This document shows, in pieces, positions 1 through 8,010 of a DNA stretch of 64,000 nt. Below the pieces are notes generated by a model, which made no database searches, was not told where the DNA came from, and saw nothing but the letters and a program-made list of their open reading frames with translations. The DNA lies in assembly GCA_029319145.1 (NCBI GenBank), contig CP119753.1:124001-188000 (forward strand), given 5' to 3'. The translations under genes and the position numbers were made by a program. Each line of letters begins with the position of its first letter. The stretch's first letter is position 1. This DNA comes from Microbacter sp. GSS18 (GTDB taxonomy: Bacteria; Actinomycetota; Actinomycetes; Actinomycetales; Microbacteriaceae).

Positions 1-1101
1 ATCGAGGAGTTCGCCGCGACGAGCCTCGAGGAGATCGACTACATCCACGAGGCCGCCAACGCCGCGCGCTTCGCGGAGGACTTCGCCGGCGACCCGCGTG
101 TGCGTGTGCCCGAGGTCGCGTGGGAGCGCTCGACGCGACGCGTGCTGACGCTGCAGGACGTCTCGGCGATCAAGATCAACGACCACGAGGCGCTCCGGGC
201 GGCCGGGATCGACCCGAGCGAGGTCGCCCGTGTGTTCGCCGACGTGATGTTCGACCAGATGTTCGCGCACGGCTACTTCCACGCCGATCCGCATCCGGGC
301 AATCTGTTCGTGACTCCCACTCCGGAGGCCGCGGACGGTCCGGGCTTCGCGCTCACCTTCGTCGATTTCGGCATGATGGGCCAGGTTCCGGATCGGCTGC
401 GCAGCGGCATGCGGCAGCTGATGATCGCGGTCGCGGGGCGCGACAGCAGACAGCTCGTCGGCGCCATCCGCGACATGGGCGTGCTGCTGCCCACCGCCGA
501 CACCGGCGAGCTCGAGCATGCGATGCGCGAGCTGTTCTCGCGCTTCGGAGGCATGGCGTTCTCCGAGCTTCAGCAGGTCGACGTCCGCGAGTTCGAGGAC
601 TTCGCGGTCGAGTTCGGCGAGACGATGCGCTCGATGCCGTTCCAGCTGCCCGAGAACTTCCTGCTCATCATCCGCGCGGTCTCGCTCACGTCGGGCCTGT
701 GCAGCTCGCTCGATCCCGCCTTCAACGTGTGGGACGCGGCGGAGCCGTACGCGCAGCAGCTGCTGCGCGAGGAGCGCGGCAACATCGTGCAGTCCGTCGC
801 GAAGGAGGTCTCGAGCGTGGCGGGCATCGTGGCGCGGCTGCCGCGGCGCGTCGACGACCTGGTCACCAAGCTCGACGACGGCAAGCTCGCGGTCGACATG
901 TCGAGTCTGGACCGCAGATTCGCCCGTCTCGAGCGCCTCGCGCGCCGCGGCGTGTGGGGAGCCGTCTTCGGGTCGCTGCTCGTCGGCGGCGCGCTGCTGT
1001 ACGGGTCCGAGGCGGCGTGGGGGACGACGCTCATGCTGCTGTCGATCCCACCGGGCCTCGCGGCGATCTTCTCCGGCGTGGGGCGTCGCGGGCCGCGCTA
1101 G
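1..1101 (+). CDS. AarF/UbiB-type ABC1 atypical kinase, 5' truncated by window edge
   Basis: The frame is open from base 1, so the N-terminus lies outside the window; 366 residues are visible. Sequence shows the family motif region DYIHEAANA near the visible start, a catalytic-loop HADPHPGN (about residue 94) and the metal-binding VDFG (about residue 120). The C-terminus has two hydrophobic stretches that look like a membrane hairpin. Members of this family are atypical protein-kinase-like ATPases, often linked to quinone or lipid metabolism; in actinobacteria the substrate is generally unknown. It stands alone, followed by a promoter-like TAGACT and a small membrane protein gene. Identity of the family is secure, the role is not. 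Confidence 0.93.
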   Translation: MEEFAATSLEEIDYIHEAANAARFAEDFAGDPRVRVPEVAWERSTRRVLTLQDVSAIKINDHEALRAAGIDPSEVARVFADVMFDQMFAHGYFHADPHPGNLFVTPTPEAADGPGFALTFVDFGMMGQVPDRLRSGMRQLMIAVAGRDSRQLVGAIRDMGVLLPTADTGELEHAMRELFSRFGGMAFSELQQVDVREFEDFAVEFGETMRSMPFQLPENFLLIIRAVSLTSGLCSSLDPAFNVWDAAEPYAQQLLREERGNIVQSVAKEVSSVAGIVARLPRRVDDLVTKLDDGKLAVDMSSLDRRFARLERLARRGVWGAVFGSLLVGGALLYGSEAAWGTTLMLLSIPPGLAAIFSGVGRRGPR

Positions 1102-1132
1102 CCGCGCCCGCCTCGCGACGCCGAACGCGACC

Positions 1133-1138
1133 TAGACT
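1133..1138 (+). promoter_or_regulatory. Candidate -10 box TAGACT for the small membrane protein gene
   Basis: TAGACT fits the actinobacterial TAnnnT -10 consensus and lies 42 nt upstream of the ATG at 1181, which has its own purine-rich GAGAGGGC ribosome site. No convincing -35 is visible. Confidence 0.4.
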
Positions 1139-1180
1139 GGCCACGAGGGCGCTGGGCGCACCGGCGCCGAGAGGGCAGCC

Positions 1181-1444
1181 ATGCCGGCATCGGATGACGA
1201 TCTGTCTCCCGAGGAGGCGGAGGAGATCGCCCGTCATGCCCGCGAAGGGCGACTCGACACCGGCGATCCCGAGATCCGTCGCGTCGTGCACGAGGCGAAC
1301 CGCGAAGTCGTGCGGCACTCGCTGTGGGGCGACATGCCCGTCAGGCAGCGCCGGCTGCTGCTGATCGGCGGCATCGCCTTCATCGCCCTGTGGGTGATCG
1401 GCCTCGCCGTGCCGCTGCTTCTGACCTTCGGGTCCGGTCCCTGA
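1181..1444 (+). CDS. Small single-pass membrane protein, unknown function
   Basis: An 87-residue protein. The first 60 residues are charged and acidic to amphipathic, including the stretch SPEEAEEIARHAREG; the last 25 residues form one clear membrane segment rich in Leu, Ile and Val, followed by a short GSGP tail. The start ATG is preceded by GAGAGGGCAGCC, a usable ribosome site. I recognise no family; the layout (cytoplasmic charged head, C-terminal anchor) is all that the sequence supports. It sits between the ABC1 kinase and the PEP-utilizing enzyme without overlap to either. Confidence 0.7.
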   Translation: MPASDDDLSPEEAEEIARHAREGRLDTGDPEIRRVVHEANREVVRHSLWGDMPVRQRRLLLIGGIAFIALWVIGLAVPLLLTFGSGP

Positions 1445-1498
1445 CCGGACCGCGATCGGTTCGCCGCGGCCGTGACGCTCTGGCATCCCCGCGTGATT

Positions 1499-1515
1499 GT
1501 GAACGATGCGTTCAC
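1499..1515. promoter_or_regulatory. Palindromic operator GTGAACG-ATG-CGTTCAC, probable TetR site
   Basis: A perfect 7-bp inverted repeat with a 3-bp centre lies directly upstream of a TAGGCT -10 (1520-1525), inside the likely -35/-10 spacer. The operon it precedes ends with a TetR-family regulator gene, so autorepression is the natural reading. The palindrome is seen; the regulator assignment is inference. Confidence 0.65.
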
Positions 1516-1519
1516 TATC

Positions 1520-1525
1520 TAGGCT
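1520..1525 (+). promoter_or_regulatory. Candidate -10 box TAGGCT of the PEP-utilizing enzyme/TetR operon
   Basis: TAGGCT sits 7 nt before the ATG at 1533; GGGAG lies between them, so the transcript is either leaderless or has a minimal leader. The palindromic operator is immediately upstream. Confidence 0.5.
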
Positions 1526-1532
1526 GGGAGAC

Positions 1533-3977
1533 ATGACTGACGACTGGTGTCTCCCCCTCGCCGACCTGACCGCCGCCGATCTCGACACGGCGGGCGGCAA
1601 GGGTGCGAACCTCGGCGAACTCGTGCGCGCCGGGTTCGCCGTGCCCGCCGGATTCGTCGTGACGACAGGGGCGTATCGCGACGCGGTCGCCGGCATTGCA
1701 GGGCCGGCGCACGACACGGTGCTGGCGGCTGAGATGCCCGAAGCGGTGCGCGACGGCATCCTGTCCCGCTACGCAGAGCTCGGTGAGGGGCGCGTCGCGG
1801 TGCGCTCGAGTGCGACGGCCGAGGATCTCCCCGGGGCGGCGTTCGCGGGGCAGCAGGACACGTTCCTGGGGATCGAGGGTCCTGATGCTCTGCTCGACGC
1901 GGTGCGGCGCTGCTGGGCGTCGCTGTGGACCGAGCGCGCGATCGCGTACCGGGCGCGGCTGGGTGTCGACGACGGAACCGTGTCGATCGCCGTGGTCGTC
2001 CAGCGCATGGTGCCCGCAGATCTCGCGGGGGTGATGTTCACCGCCGACCCCGTCACGGGGGCGCGCGACCGTGTCGTCATCGACTCGAATCCGGGGCTCG
2101 GCGAAGCTGTCGTGTCGGGGCTCGTGACCCCCGACCACGCGGTGGTCGGCGCGGACGGGCGCGTGATCGAGCGGCACGCCGGCCGCGCCGAGACCGTGAT
2201 CCGCGAGAGCGCGGCCGGCGGAACAGAAACGGTGTCGACGCCGGTGGCGACGCGCCTGACCGACACGCAGCTGTCGAGCCTGGCCGACCACGGGCGACGC
2301 ATCGCGGCGCACTTCGGCCGTCCGCAGGACATCGAGTGGGCGGTCGTGGGCGATCGGATCTCGATCCTGCAGGCTCGGCCCATGACGGCGCTGCCGCCCG
2401 CGCCCATCGCGCTCACGCGGCGACAGCGGATCACCGGGCCGGTGATCCTCGAGCTCGTGCCGCGCCGGCCGTACCCGATGGAGGTGAGCGCGTGGATCGA
2501 GCCGAACGTCGGTCCGCACGTCGAGAAGCTCGTCGGCGGCGTCGTCGGCGCCCGGTTCTCGCTGCGCGACGTTCTGCCGGCCGAGGACGCGATCGTGCAG
2601 CAGTTCATCCCGCCGAACCCCGAGCCGACCCGGCGTGTGCCCAAGCGCATCGTGCGCACCCTGTCGCGCCTCGGGCGCGATCCGCGGGCGTGGTTCGACG
2701 ATCCGCGCCGCGCCCGCTTCCAAGCCGAGGTCGACGCGCTCGCCGCCCGCGACCTCGGGCGGGCCGCGTGGGCGCAGCTCCTCGACATGCCGGCCGAGGC
2801 GGGGAGTGTCAGCGATCTGATGACCGATCTGCGCGTGGAGTACCTGCCCGCCGCCGGCGGTGCGATGGTGCGACTGCGGATGCTGCTGACGCTGCTCCGG
2901 CGGCGCGAGCTGTTCTCGACCCTTATTCTCGACGCCAAGACGGCCACGCAGGAGGCGAACGCCGCTCTCGCCGGCATCGCCGACCGGATCCGCGCCGCCG
3001 GTCTCGCCGACCGGGCCACGGGTCTCGACGGCCCCGCCCTGTACGACCTCGTGCGGAGCGAACCGGTGGCGGGCGACGTGCGGGAAGCTCTCGACGATTT
3101 CCTCGGCCGGTTCGGTCATCGTGAGACGTCGAGCGTGCTGCTGCCGAAGGACCCGACGTGGTCGGATTCCCCCGAGACCGTGATGGCCCTCGTCGCCGTG
3201 ATGCTCGACGGCGACGCCGACGCGCGGCCGGACCACGATGCCGCGGCGGCCGCGGCCCTCGACGCCGTGCTGCGGCATCCGCTCATCCGCCGCACGCACT
3301 CCGAGGACCGGGTGCGACGTCTCGTGCACAAGGCCTCGGCCGGTGTGACCGTGCGCGAGGACACCCACTTCGAGCTCACCCGCACGATGCCGGTCGTGCG
3401 CGACGTGATCGCCGAGCTCGGACGTCGCCTGACGGATGCCGGCGCGATCGACGACGCGGGCGACATCTGGTTCCTCACGCTCGAGGACCTGCGCGGACTC
3501 CGCGGCCCCGACGACGCGCGCGCCGACCTGCGCGCGATCGTCGAGCGTCGCCGGGCGGCGTTCGCCGAGCTCGCCGGCTCCTCGCTGATCGCGCCGACCA
3601 CGCTGTATCCGGACCTCGGCCGGGGCGATGTCGACGGGGCGCTCGCGAACGGGGTCGGCGGGGGAGGCGGCCGGGCGTCGGGCCCGGTGCGCATCGTGCA
3701 GGGTCCCGACGAGTTCGCGACCCTGCGGGCCGGCGAGGTGCTGGTGTGCCCCGCGACGAATCCGGCGTGGACGCCCCTGTTCGCCCGGGCGGCGGCAGTG
3801 GTCGTCGACAACGGCGGACTGGCGTCGCACGCGGCGATCGTGGCGCGCGAGTACGGCATCGCCGCCGTGATGGGCACCGGCACCGGCACCGCCGTGCTGA
3901 CGACGGGGCAGCGCGTGATCGTCGACGGCGATCGCGGGGTGGTGCTCGCGGAGGACGACAGTGATGGCCGGGGGTGA
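1533..3977 (+). CDS. PEP-utilizing phosphotransferase, rifampin phosphotransferase-like
   Basis: 814 residues. The N-terminal third is a PPDK-type ATP-grasp domain (GGKGANLGEL near residue 20, VRSSATAEDLPGAAFAGQ near residue 100). The middle is a large helical region, and the C-terminus is a swivelling phosphohistidine domain with GGLASHAAIVARE (His about residue 766). The protein ends there: the TIM-barrel PEP/pyruvate domain of true PEP synthase and PPDK is missing. This three-part layout and the length match rifampin phosphotransferases, which modify rifamycins using ATP; the true substrate here is inferred only. The ATG at 1533 is preferred because an in-frame upstream ATG overlaps the operator and promoter. 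It overlaps the following tetR gene by 14 nt, so both form one operon. Confidence 0.82.
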   Translation: MTDDWCLPLADLTAADLDTAGGKGANLGELVRAGFAVPAGFVVTTGAYRDAVAGIAGPAHDTVLAAEMPEAVRDGILSRYAELGEGRVAVRSSATAEDLPGAAFAGQQDTFLGIEGPDALLDAVRRCWASLWTERAIAYRARLGVDDGTVSIAVVVQRMVPADLAGVMFTADPVTGARDRVVIDSNPGLGEAVVSGLVTPDHAVVGADGRVIERHAGRAETVIRESAAGGTETVSTPVATRLTDTQLSSLADHGRRIAAHFGRPQDIEWAVVGDRISILQARPMTALPPAPIALTRRQRITGPVILELVPRRPYPMEVSAWIEPNVGPHVEKLVGGVVGARFSLRDVLPAEDAIVQQFIPPNPEPTRRVPKRIVRTLSRLGRDPRAWFDDPRRARFQAEVDALAARDLGRAAWAQLLDMPAEAGSVSDLMTDLRVEYLPAAGGAMVRLRMLLTLLRRRELFSTLILDAKTATQEANAALAGIADRIRAAGLADRATGLDGPALYDLVRSEPVAGDVREALDDFLGRFGHRETSSVLLPKDPTWSDSPETVMALVAVMLDGDADARPDHDAAAAAALDAVLRHPLIRRTHSEDRVRRLVHKASAGVTVREDTHFELTRTMPVVRDVIAELGRRLTDAGAIDDAGDIWFLTLEDLRGLRGPDDARADLRAIVERRRAAFAELAGSSLIAPTTLYPDLGRGDVDGALANGVGGGGGRASGPVRIVQGPDEFATLRAGEVLVCPATNPAWTPLFARAAAVVVDNGGLASHAAIVAREYGIAAVMGTGTGTAVLTTGQRVIVDGDRGVVLAEDDSDGRG

Positions 3978-4584
3978 CCACCGCAGCCGGCCGCGCCGGC
4001 GCGGAGCCGCGCTCGAGGATGCCATCGTCGACGCGGCGATCGAAGAGCTGCGCGACGTCGGCTATGCCGCCATGACGATGGACGGCATCGCGCGGCGCGC
4101 GGGAGCCGGCAAGATCTCGGTCTACCGCCGCTGGCCCACCAAGGTCGAGCTCGTGCGCGAGGCCGCGTACCGGCTGGTGGGTGAGCCGGTGCTGCCCGCC
4201 GAGCCGAGCACGCTTCGCGCCGACCTCCTGGCGCTGTTCCGCACGATGGCGCGCGAGATGCAGGGCCCGGCGGGCGAGGCGCTGCGGGGGATCGTCTCGG
4301 AGTCACTGTCGGATGCGGCGGCTCCGGCGATCGCCGACGGCTCGCGCGGCGGCAGCGCGAGCATGATGCGCGAGATCGTGCGACGCGCCGTCGAGCGCGG
4401 CGAGGCCGTGGATCCGGATCCGCCGCCCGTTCGCCTGCACGCGGCCCCCGCGCTGCTGCAGCACCGCTTCCTGACGCACGGCGCCGCCGTCGACGACGCG
4501 TACCTCGTGCAGATCGTGGACGACGTCGCGATGCCGCTGCTGGGGTCGGCCCCGGTCCCGGCGCATCCGGCTCCCGGCCGCTGA
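3964..4584 (+). CDS. TetR/AcrR family transcriptional regulator
   Basis: About 206 residues. Residues 15-65 form a TetR helix-turn-helix domain, with the recognition region AGAGKISVYRRWPTKVELV. The remainder is the expected alpha-helical ligand-binding and dimerisation domain. The start lies inside the 3' end of the PEP-utilizing enzyme gene, preceded by GGAGGA; a GTG three bases earlier is an alternative. Co-transcription with that gene and the palindrome at 1499-1515 suggest it represses its own operon and responds to a small ligand of the enzyme, possibly a rifamycin-like compound (inference). Confidence 0.9.
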   Translation: MAGGDHRSRPRRRGAALEDAIVDAAIEELRDVGYAAMTMDGIARRAGAGKISVYRRWPTKVELVREAAYRLVGEPVLPAEPSTLRADLLALFRTMAREMQGPAGEALRGIVSESLSDAAAPAIADGSRGGSASMMREIVRRAVERGEAVDPDPPPVRLHAAPALLQHRFLTHGAAVDDAYLVQIVDDVAMPLLGSAPVPAHPAPGR

Positions 4585-4591
4585 GCGGCCG
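4575..4591. terminator. Short GC hairpin at the tetR stop codon
   Basis: CGGCCGC-TGA-GCGGCCG is a perfect 7-bp inverted repeat whose loop is the tetR stop codon. It lies between converging genes and could stop transcription from both sides. No T-tract follows. Confidence 0.4.
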
Positions 4592-4610
4592 CGGCAAGAC
4601 GAAGCGCTCC

Positions 4611-5021
4611 CTACGGAACTTCCGCCCGCAGCTCCTCTGCCCGCGGCTCCCGCGGCTCCCGCGGCTCCCGCGGCTCCCGCAGCTCCCGCAGCTCCCGCAC
4701 GATGGTCGCCCATGTCAGCAGGAACGCGGGCTCGTCGAGCCGGCGTCGCCGCATCCACGACGTCACCTCGTCATTGCACTTGCTGGCGTTGCACGACCGG
4801 CACGCCGGCACGACGTTCTCGAGCGTGTACCGGCCGCCGCGCGAGATCGGCAGCACGCAGTCCTTCTGCAATGCCGCCCCTTCGCCGCCGCAATACGCGC
4901 AGCACTCCCACGCGTCGAGGATGAGCTGCCATTGCGCGTCGGTGAGATCGCTGCCGGATGCCGCGACGCGGCGCGACCGGCGGCGCGCGGCGCGCGCCTT
5001 GCGCGTCTGACGGACGGCCAT
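4611..5021 (-). CDS. HNH endonuclease-type protein with repeat-encoded tail
   Basis: 136 residues. A basic N-terminus (RKARAARRRSRR) is followed by an HNH/zinc region: CAYCGG near residue 41, DCVLPISRGG near residue 54, and ENVVPACRSCNASK. The usual DH pair of the catalytic strand reads DC here, so catalysis may be altered. The C-terminal tail repeats the triplet REP/REL, encoded by six 9-bp tandem units. A TAGCCT -10 box lies exactly 6 nt before the ATG, so the mRNA is probably leaderless. Stand-alone HNH proteins of this size are common in actinobacteria; no partner gene is adjacent. Confidence 0.75.
   Translation of the reverse strand: MAVRQTRKARAARRRSRRVAASGSDLTDAQWQLILDAWECCAYCGGEGAALQKDCVLPISRGGRYTLENVVPACRSCNASKCNDEVTSWMRRRRLDEPAFLLTWATIVRELRELREPREPREPREPRAEELRAEVP
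4643..4696. repeat. Six 9-bp tandem repeats (GCGGCTCCC/GCAGCTCCC)
   Basis: Four copies of GCGGCTCCC and two of GCAGCTCCC follow each other without gaps inside the 3' end of the HNH gene. Because the unit is a multiple of three, copy-number change would lengthen or shorten the tail without shifting frame. Confidence 0.9.
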
Positions 5022-5027
5022 GACCGA

Positions 5028-5033
5028 AGGCTA
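5028..5033 (-). promoter_or_regulatory. Candidate -10 TAGCCT, leaderless promoter of the HNH gene
   Basis: Read on the minus strand, TAGCCT is followed by exactly 6 nt and then the ATG at 5021. Confidence 0.5.
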
Positions 5034-5064
5034 TCCGTCCATCGTCGTGACACGGCGGCAGCCG

Positions 5065-6399
5065 TCAGCGCGTCGCCGGAACGTCCCGCTGCGTCGTGAG
5101 CACGCGGATGAGCGCGATGCCGCCCGCGATGACCGCGCCGATGGCCGCCGCGACGATGACCGGTGGCAGTGAGATCGACGGTTCGGTGAGCGCGGAGCGG
5201 AACACACTCGAGCCGTAGGCGAGCAGGTCGTCGCCGTTGCGGAAGATCACGCGGTTGCCGAGCGCGTTGGCGACGGCGGTCGTGACGGCCGGGGCGATCC
5301 AGATCATCGCGAGCGCGACGATCGCCGAGATCACGCGGCCCACGGTGTTGAGCCCCGTCCAGGCCATCGCGAGCCCCGTCAGCACCGGCGCGATCCACGG
5401 GACGATCAGCATCACGCCGGCGAACGCGCTGCTGGTGACTCCCGTCGTGAACAGCAGCGTGGTCGTCCACGCGGTCATCCCGATCGCGCCGGCGGTGAGA
5501 CCGAGCAGGGCGCCGGCGCGGGGGGCGGCGGCGATGAGCATCGTGACCAGCACGCCGCTGAGGATCGACAGGCTCGTGCCGGTGACCAGTCCCACGATGT
5601 ACATCGCCGATTCGAACCGGTCCTGCAGGCCTTCGCGCAGTACCATCGTGGCCTGCACCGCCGCCCAGCCCTGGATCCCCAGCACCCCGATCTCGAGGAG
5701 GAACAGGCCGACGCCGCGCAGGTGCAGGGCGCGGCCGAGGATGCCGGCGAGCGCGGCCCCGACGATGAGGTACGAGAACACCGGGATCACCGTCGTCTGG
5801 CTCAGCGGCAGCAGCGCGAACGGCATGGCGGACTGCGGTGTCGCGTCCACCCACAGGTCCTGCAGCGGCAGGCGCGCGCCGGTGAGCGCCCACGGACCGA
5901 GGCCGATGAGCGCCGCGAAGACTCCGGCGGGGAGGGCGAGCAGCGTCGCCCACCAGCGCTGCGCATCGGGGTCACGGGTCTTCTGCGCGGCGACCTCGCC
6001 CGTCGCCGGAGCGGGTTCCGCCGCCTGCGCCGCGGGCGCGGGCTCGGGCGGGGGCATGATGACCGTGTTGTAAGCGTCGGTCGCGTGCGTGTGCGTCGGC
6101 AGGCCGAGGGCGGCGAACTCCTCGTCGGTCTGTCGCGGCGGGTCCAGCTGCACCGTGTCGAAGGCATCCGTGTTGTCGGGCGCGGGTGTGATGCGGACCG
6201 TGTCGAAGCTGTCGGCGTCGAGCGAGTCGCGGTTCAGGCGGACGGTCTCGAATGAGTCCTCGTCGCCCCCCGGGGCGTCGATGCGCGTCGTCTCGGCCGC
6301 GTCGGCGCTCGTGGCGTCCGCTTCTGGCTCGCCGACTCCCGCGGTCGCGTCCGGGACGGTCTCGGGGGTCGGCTGCTCGTTCTCGGGGGTGCGGTCCAT
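5065..6399 (-). CDS. Multi-pass integral membrane protein with acidic N-terminal domain
   Basis: 444 residues. The first 135 residues are acidic and disordered, with a repeated motif of the form (S/T)xxFDTVRL/AYNTVIM; then about nine to ten hydrophobic segments follow to the C-terminus. The ATG at 6399 is chosen because AGGAG lies just upstream on the coding strand; the frame is open further upstream without support. No enzyme motif is visible. The degenerate FDTV repeats could be sites for phosphorylation or FHA-type binding, but that is a guess. It is monocistronic and converges on the HNH gene region. Confidence 0.75.
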   Translation of the reverse strand: MDRTPENEQPTPETVPDATAGVGEPEADATSADAAETTRIDAPGGDEDSFETVRLNRDSLDADSFDTVRITPAPDNTDAFDTVQLDPPRQTDEEFAALGLPTHTHATDAYNTVIMPPPEPAPAAQAAEPAPATGEVAAQKTRDPDAQRWWATLLALPAGVFAALIGLGPWALTGARLPLQDLWVDATPQSAMPFALLPLSQTTVIPVFSYLIVGAALAGILGRALHLRGVGLFLLEIGVLGIQGWAAVQATMVLREGLQDRFESAMYIVGLVTGTSLSILSGVLVTMLIAAAPRAGALLGLTAGAIGMTAWTTTLLFTTGVTSSAFAGVMLIVPWIAPVLTGLAMAWTGLNTVGRVISAIVALAMIWIAPAVTTAVANALGNRVIFRNGDDLLAYGSSVFRSALTEPSISLPPVIVAAAIGAVIAGGIALIRVLTTQRDVPATR

Positions 6400-6526
6400 G
6401 CGGCATCTCCTGCGCGGGCGGCATTGCTCGGGTGCCGCCAGCCTAGGGGAGCGCGGGCGGGGGCGCGTGCGCCATTCCGCGCGGTCGCGCAACCCCGATG
6501 AGCCGCCGCCGGGGTGGTCGGCGGCG

Positions 6527-6925
6527 TCAGCCCTCGTAGCCGATGAGCCACGTGACGCCGAACCGGTCGGTCACCTGGCCGTCGAAGTCGCCCCACGGGC
6601 GCTGCTGCAGCGGGTCCAGGATCGTCCCGCCCTCCTCTGCCAGGGCGGCGAACCAGTGGCTGAGGACCTCTGGTGAAGCGGTGCCGAGCAGCGAGAACAT
6701 GATGCCCTGAAGACCGAGCGGGGCGTCCTGCGGCCCGGCGTCGGCCGCGAAGAGCGTGACGGGACCATTGAGCATCCCGTGAGCGACGGCGTCGCCGGGC
6801 CCGTCGCTGCGCCCGAAGTCCTCGAACGTGTTGATCTCGAGATCGCCGCCGAAGACGTCTCCGTAGAAGGTGAGGGCGTCTCGTGCGGTGCCCGGGAAGT
6901 GCAGGTACGGCGTGAGTCCGGTCAT
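6527..6925 (-). CDS. VOC/glyoxalase superfamily protein (PhnB/3-demethylubiquinone methyltransferase-like fold)
   Basis: 132 residues. The beginning PYLHFPGTARDALTFYGDVF is the typical PhnB-like opening, and the end contains WGDFDGQVTDRFGVTWLI, the usual final strand of this group. Proteins of this family are small VOC-fold dimers; many bind no metal and their substrates are unknown. The ATG at 6925 starts the conserved domain directly; a TACCGT -10-like box lies 7 nt upstream on the minus strand. It is divergent from the oxidoreductase at 7040. Confidence 0.85.
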   Translation of the reverse strand: MTGLTPYLHFPGTARDALTFYGDVFGGDLEINTFEDFGRSDGPGDAVAHGMLNGPVTLFAADAGPQDAPLGLQGIMFSLLGTASPEVLSHWFAALAEEGGTILDPLQQRPWGDFDGQVTDRFGVTWLIGYEG

Positions 6926-7039
6926 GATGCCCACGGTAGGGCGGGCCGCCGACAGGGGGAAGGCCTCGCGCCGTGCGATGCATCCGGCCCTCGCCGTCGT
7001 GCATCGCAATAGTGTGGAGGAGCAGGCGAGAGGAGCTCC

Positions 7040-7687
7040 ATGTCCGAACGCATCCTGATCATCGGTGGCCACGGCAAAGTGGCGCTGCTGCTGGAGCCGA
7101 TGCTCACGCGGCGCGGCGACACCGTCACGGCGGTGATCCGCAATCCCGAGCACGCGCCCGACGTCGTCGCCACGGGAGCCGCGCCGCTCGTGGCGGACGT
7201 CGCGACGATGGACACGGCGCAGCTGGCCGAGCTCATGCGCAGTCACGATGTCGTGGTGTGGTCGGCCGGCGCGGGCGGCGGCGACCCGGCGCGGACCTAC
7301 GCGGTGGACCGCGATGCCGCGATCCGCTCGATCGACGCCGCCGCGACGGCCGGTGCGCGTCGCTACGTGATGGTGTCGTACTTCGGGGCGAGGCCGGACC
7401 ACGGGGTGCCGCCTGACCACTCGTTCTTCGCGTACGCCGAGTCGAAGGCGGCGGCCGACCAGCACCTGCGTGCCAGCGGTCTGGACTGGACGATCCTGGG
7501 ACCGAGCGGGCTCACGCTCGACGAGCCGACGGGCCGGATCGACGCGGACGCCGAGTCGGCGGGGACGGTGCCGCGCGCGGATGTCGCCGCCGTGATCGCC
7601 GCGACCATCGCCGACGACTCGACCATCGGGCGGACCATCCGCTTCAACGCCGGCGACGACGAGATCGCCGCGGCGATCTCCGACTGA
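7040..7687 (+). CDS. NAD(P)-binding atypical SDR / NAD(P)H-binding oxidoreductase
   Basis: 215 residues. The N-terminus IIGGHGKVALLL is a Rossmann dinucleotide loop (GxxGxxx), and the later YAESKAAADQHLRASGLDWT carries the YxxxK pair followed by the DWTILGPSGLT segment typical of atypical short-chain dehydrogenases of the YwnB/NmrA type. These bind NAD(P) and act as oxidoreductases or redox sensors. A strong AGGAG precedes the ATG and a TAGTGT box lies at 7010-7015. The gene stands alone; the precise substrate is not predictable. Confidence 0.88.
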   Translation: MSERILIIGGHGKVALLLEPMLTRRGDTVTAVIRNPEHAPDVVATGAAPLVADVATMDTAQLAELMRSHDVVVWSAGAGGGDPARTYAVDRDAAIRSIDAAATAGARRYVMVSYFGARPDHGVPPDHSFFAYAESKAAADQHLRASGLDWTILGPSGLTLDEPTGRIDADAESAGTVPRADVAAVIAATIADDSTIGRTIRFNAGDDEIAAAISD

Positions 7688-7764
7688 CGGCCGGATAGGC
7701 GCGGGCCGCCGGTCGTCGTGACGTTCACGGCGGGTCCATCGGTAACTCTTATGCCGTTCTCAGC

Positions 7765-7779
7765 TGTGGTCTGACCACA
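7765..7779. promoter_or_regulatory. Palindrome TGTGGTCTGACCACA overlapping a promoter
   Basis: A perfect 7-bp inverted repeat around a central T lies 5 nt upstream of TAGAAT (7785-7790). The half-site TGGTC resembles FadR-type GntR operators. A near-identical element occurs at 21653-21665 with the same position relative to a TAGnnT box. Confidence 0.6.
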
Positions 7780-7784
7780 ATGGG

Positions 7785-7790
7785 TAGAAT
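7785..7790 (+). promoter_or_regulatory. Candidate -10 TAGAAT directing transcription into non-coding DNA
   Basis: TAGAAT fits the -10 consensus. Downstream on the plus strand there is no credible gene before the convergent nitroreductase stop at 8099, so the product would be an RNA of up to about 300 nt. Confidence 0.5.
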
Positions 7791-7796
7791 TGTCCT

Positions 7797-8010
7797 GTCG
7801 CCGATTGCGGTGACAGGGGGAGCGCGCCGGTCTCGACCGAGCGCCGACTCCCCGTTCGGCCGGGCTGCGCCCGACCCGACGCCCCCCATCCGACATACGT
7901 TCCAGCGTTGTCGGCCCGGCGCGCGCTGCTCCGTCCCCCCACGGATCGCGCTGCGCGACCGTGCGGCCGACTGTCGGCGCGGTGCGCTCTGCGCACGCGG
8001 GTCATACCCG
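7797..8010 (+). ncRNA. Candidate structured small RNA, possibly 6C-like
   Basis: No reading frame here looks like protein. The stretch holds successive hairpins: CCTGTC/GACAGG near its start, GCCGA/TCGGC with a C-rich loop (7843-7860), CGGGC/GCCCG (7861-7873), then TCCGT-CCCCCC-ACGGA (7930-7945), a 5-bp stem closed by a loop of exactly six C. C-rich loops of this kind are the hallmark of the actinobacterial 6C RNA. Two tandem hairpins (7982-7996 and 7998-8010) may mark the 3' end. Extent and family are inferred; only one clean C6-loop hairpin is seen where 6C has two. Confidence 0.4.

Noticed and set aside
1515..4025. Long open frame on the minus strand opposite the PEP-utilizing enzyme gene
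   Set aside because: It is an antisense shadow produced by high GC3; its composition (His, Arg, Gly, Pro-rich) and lack of motifs contrast with the clear enzyme on the plus strand.
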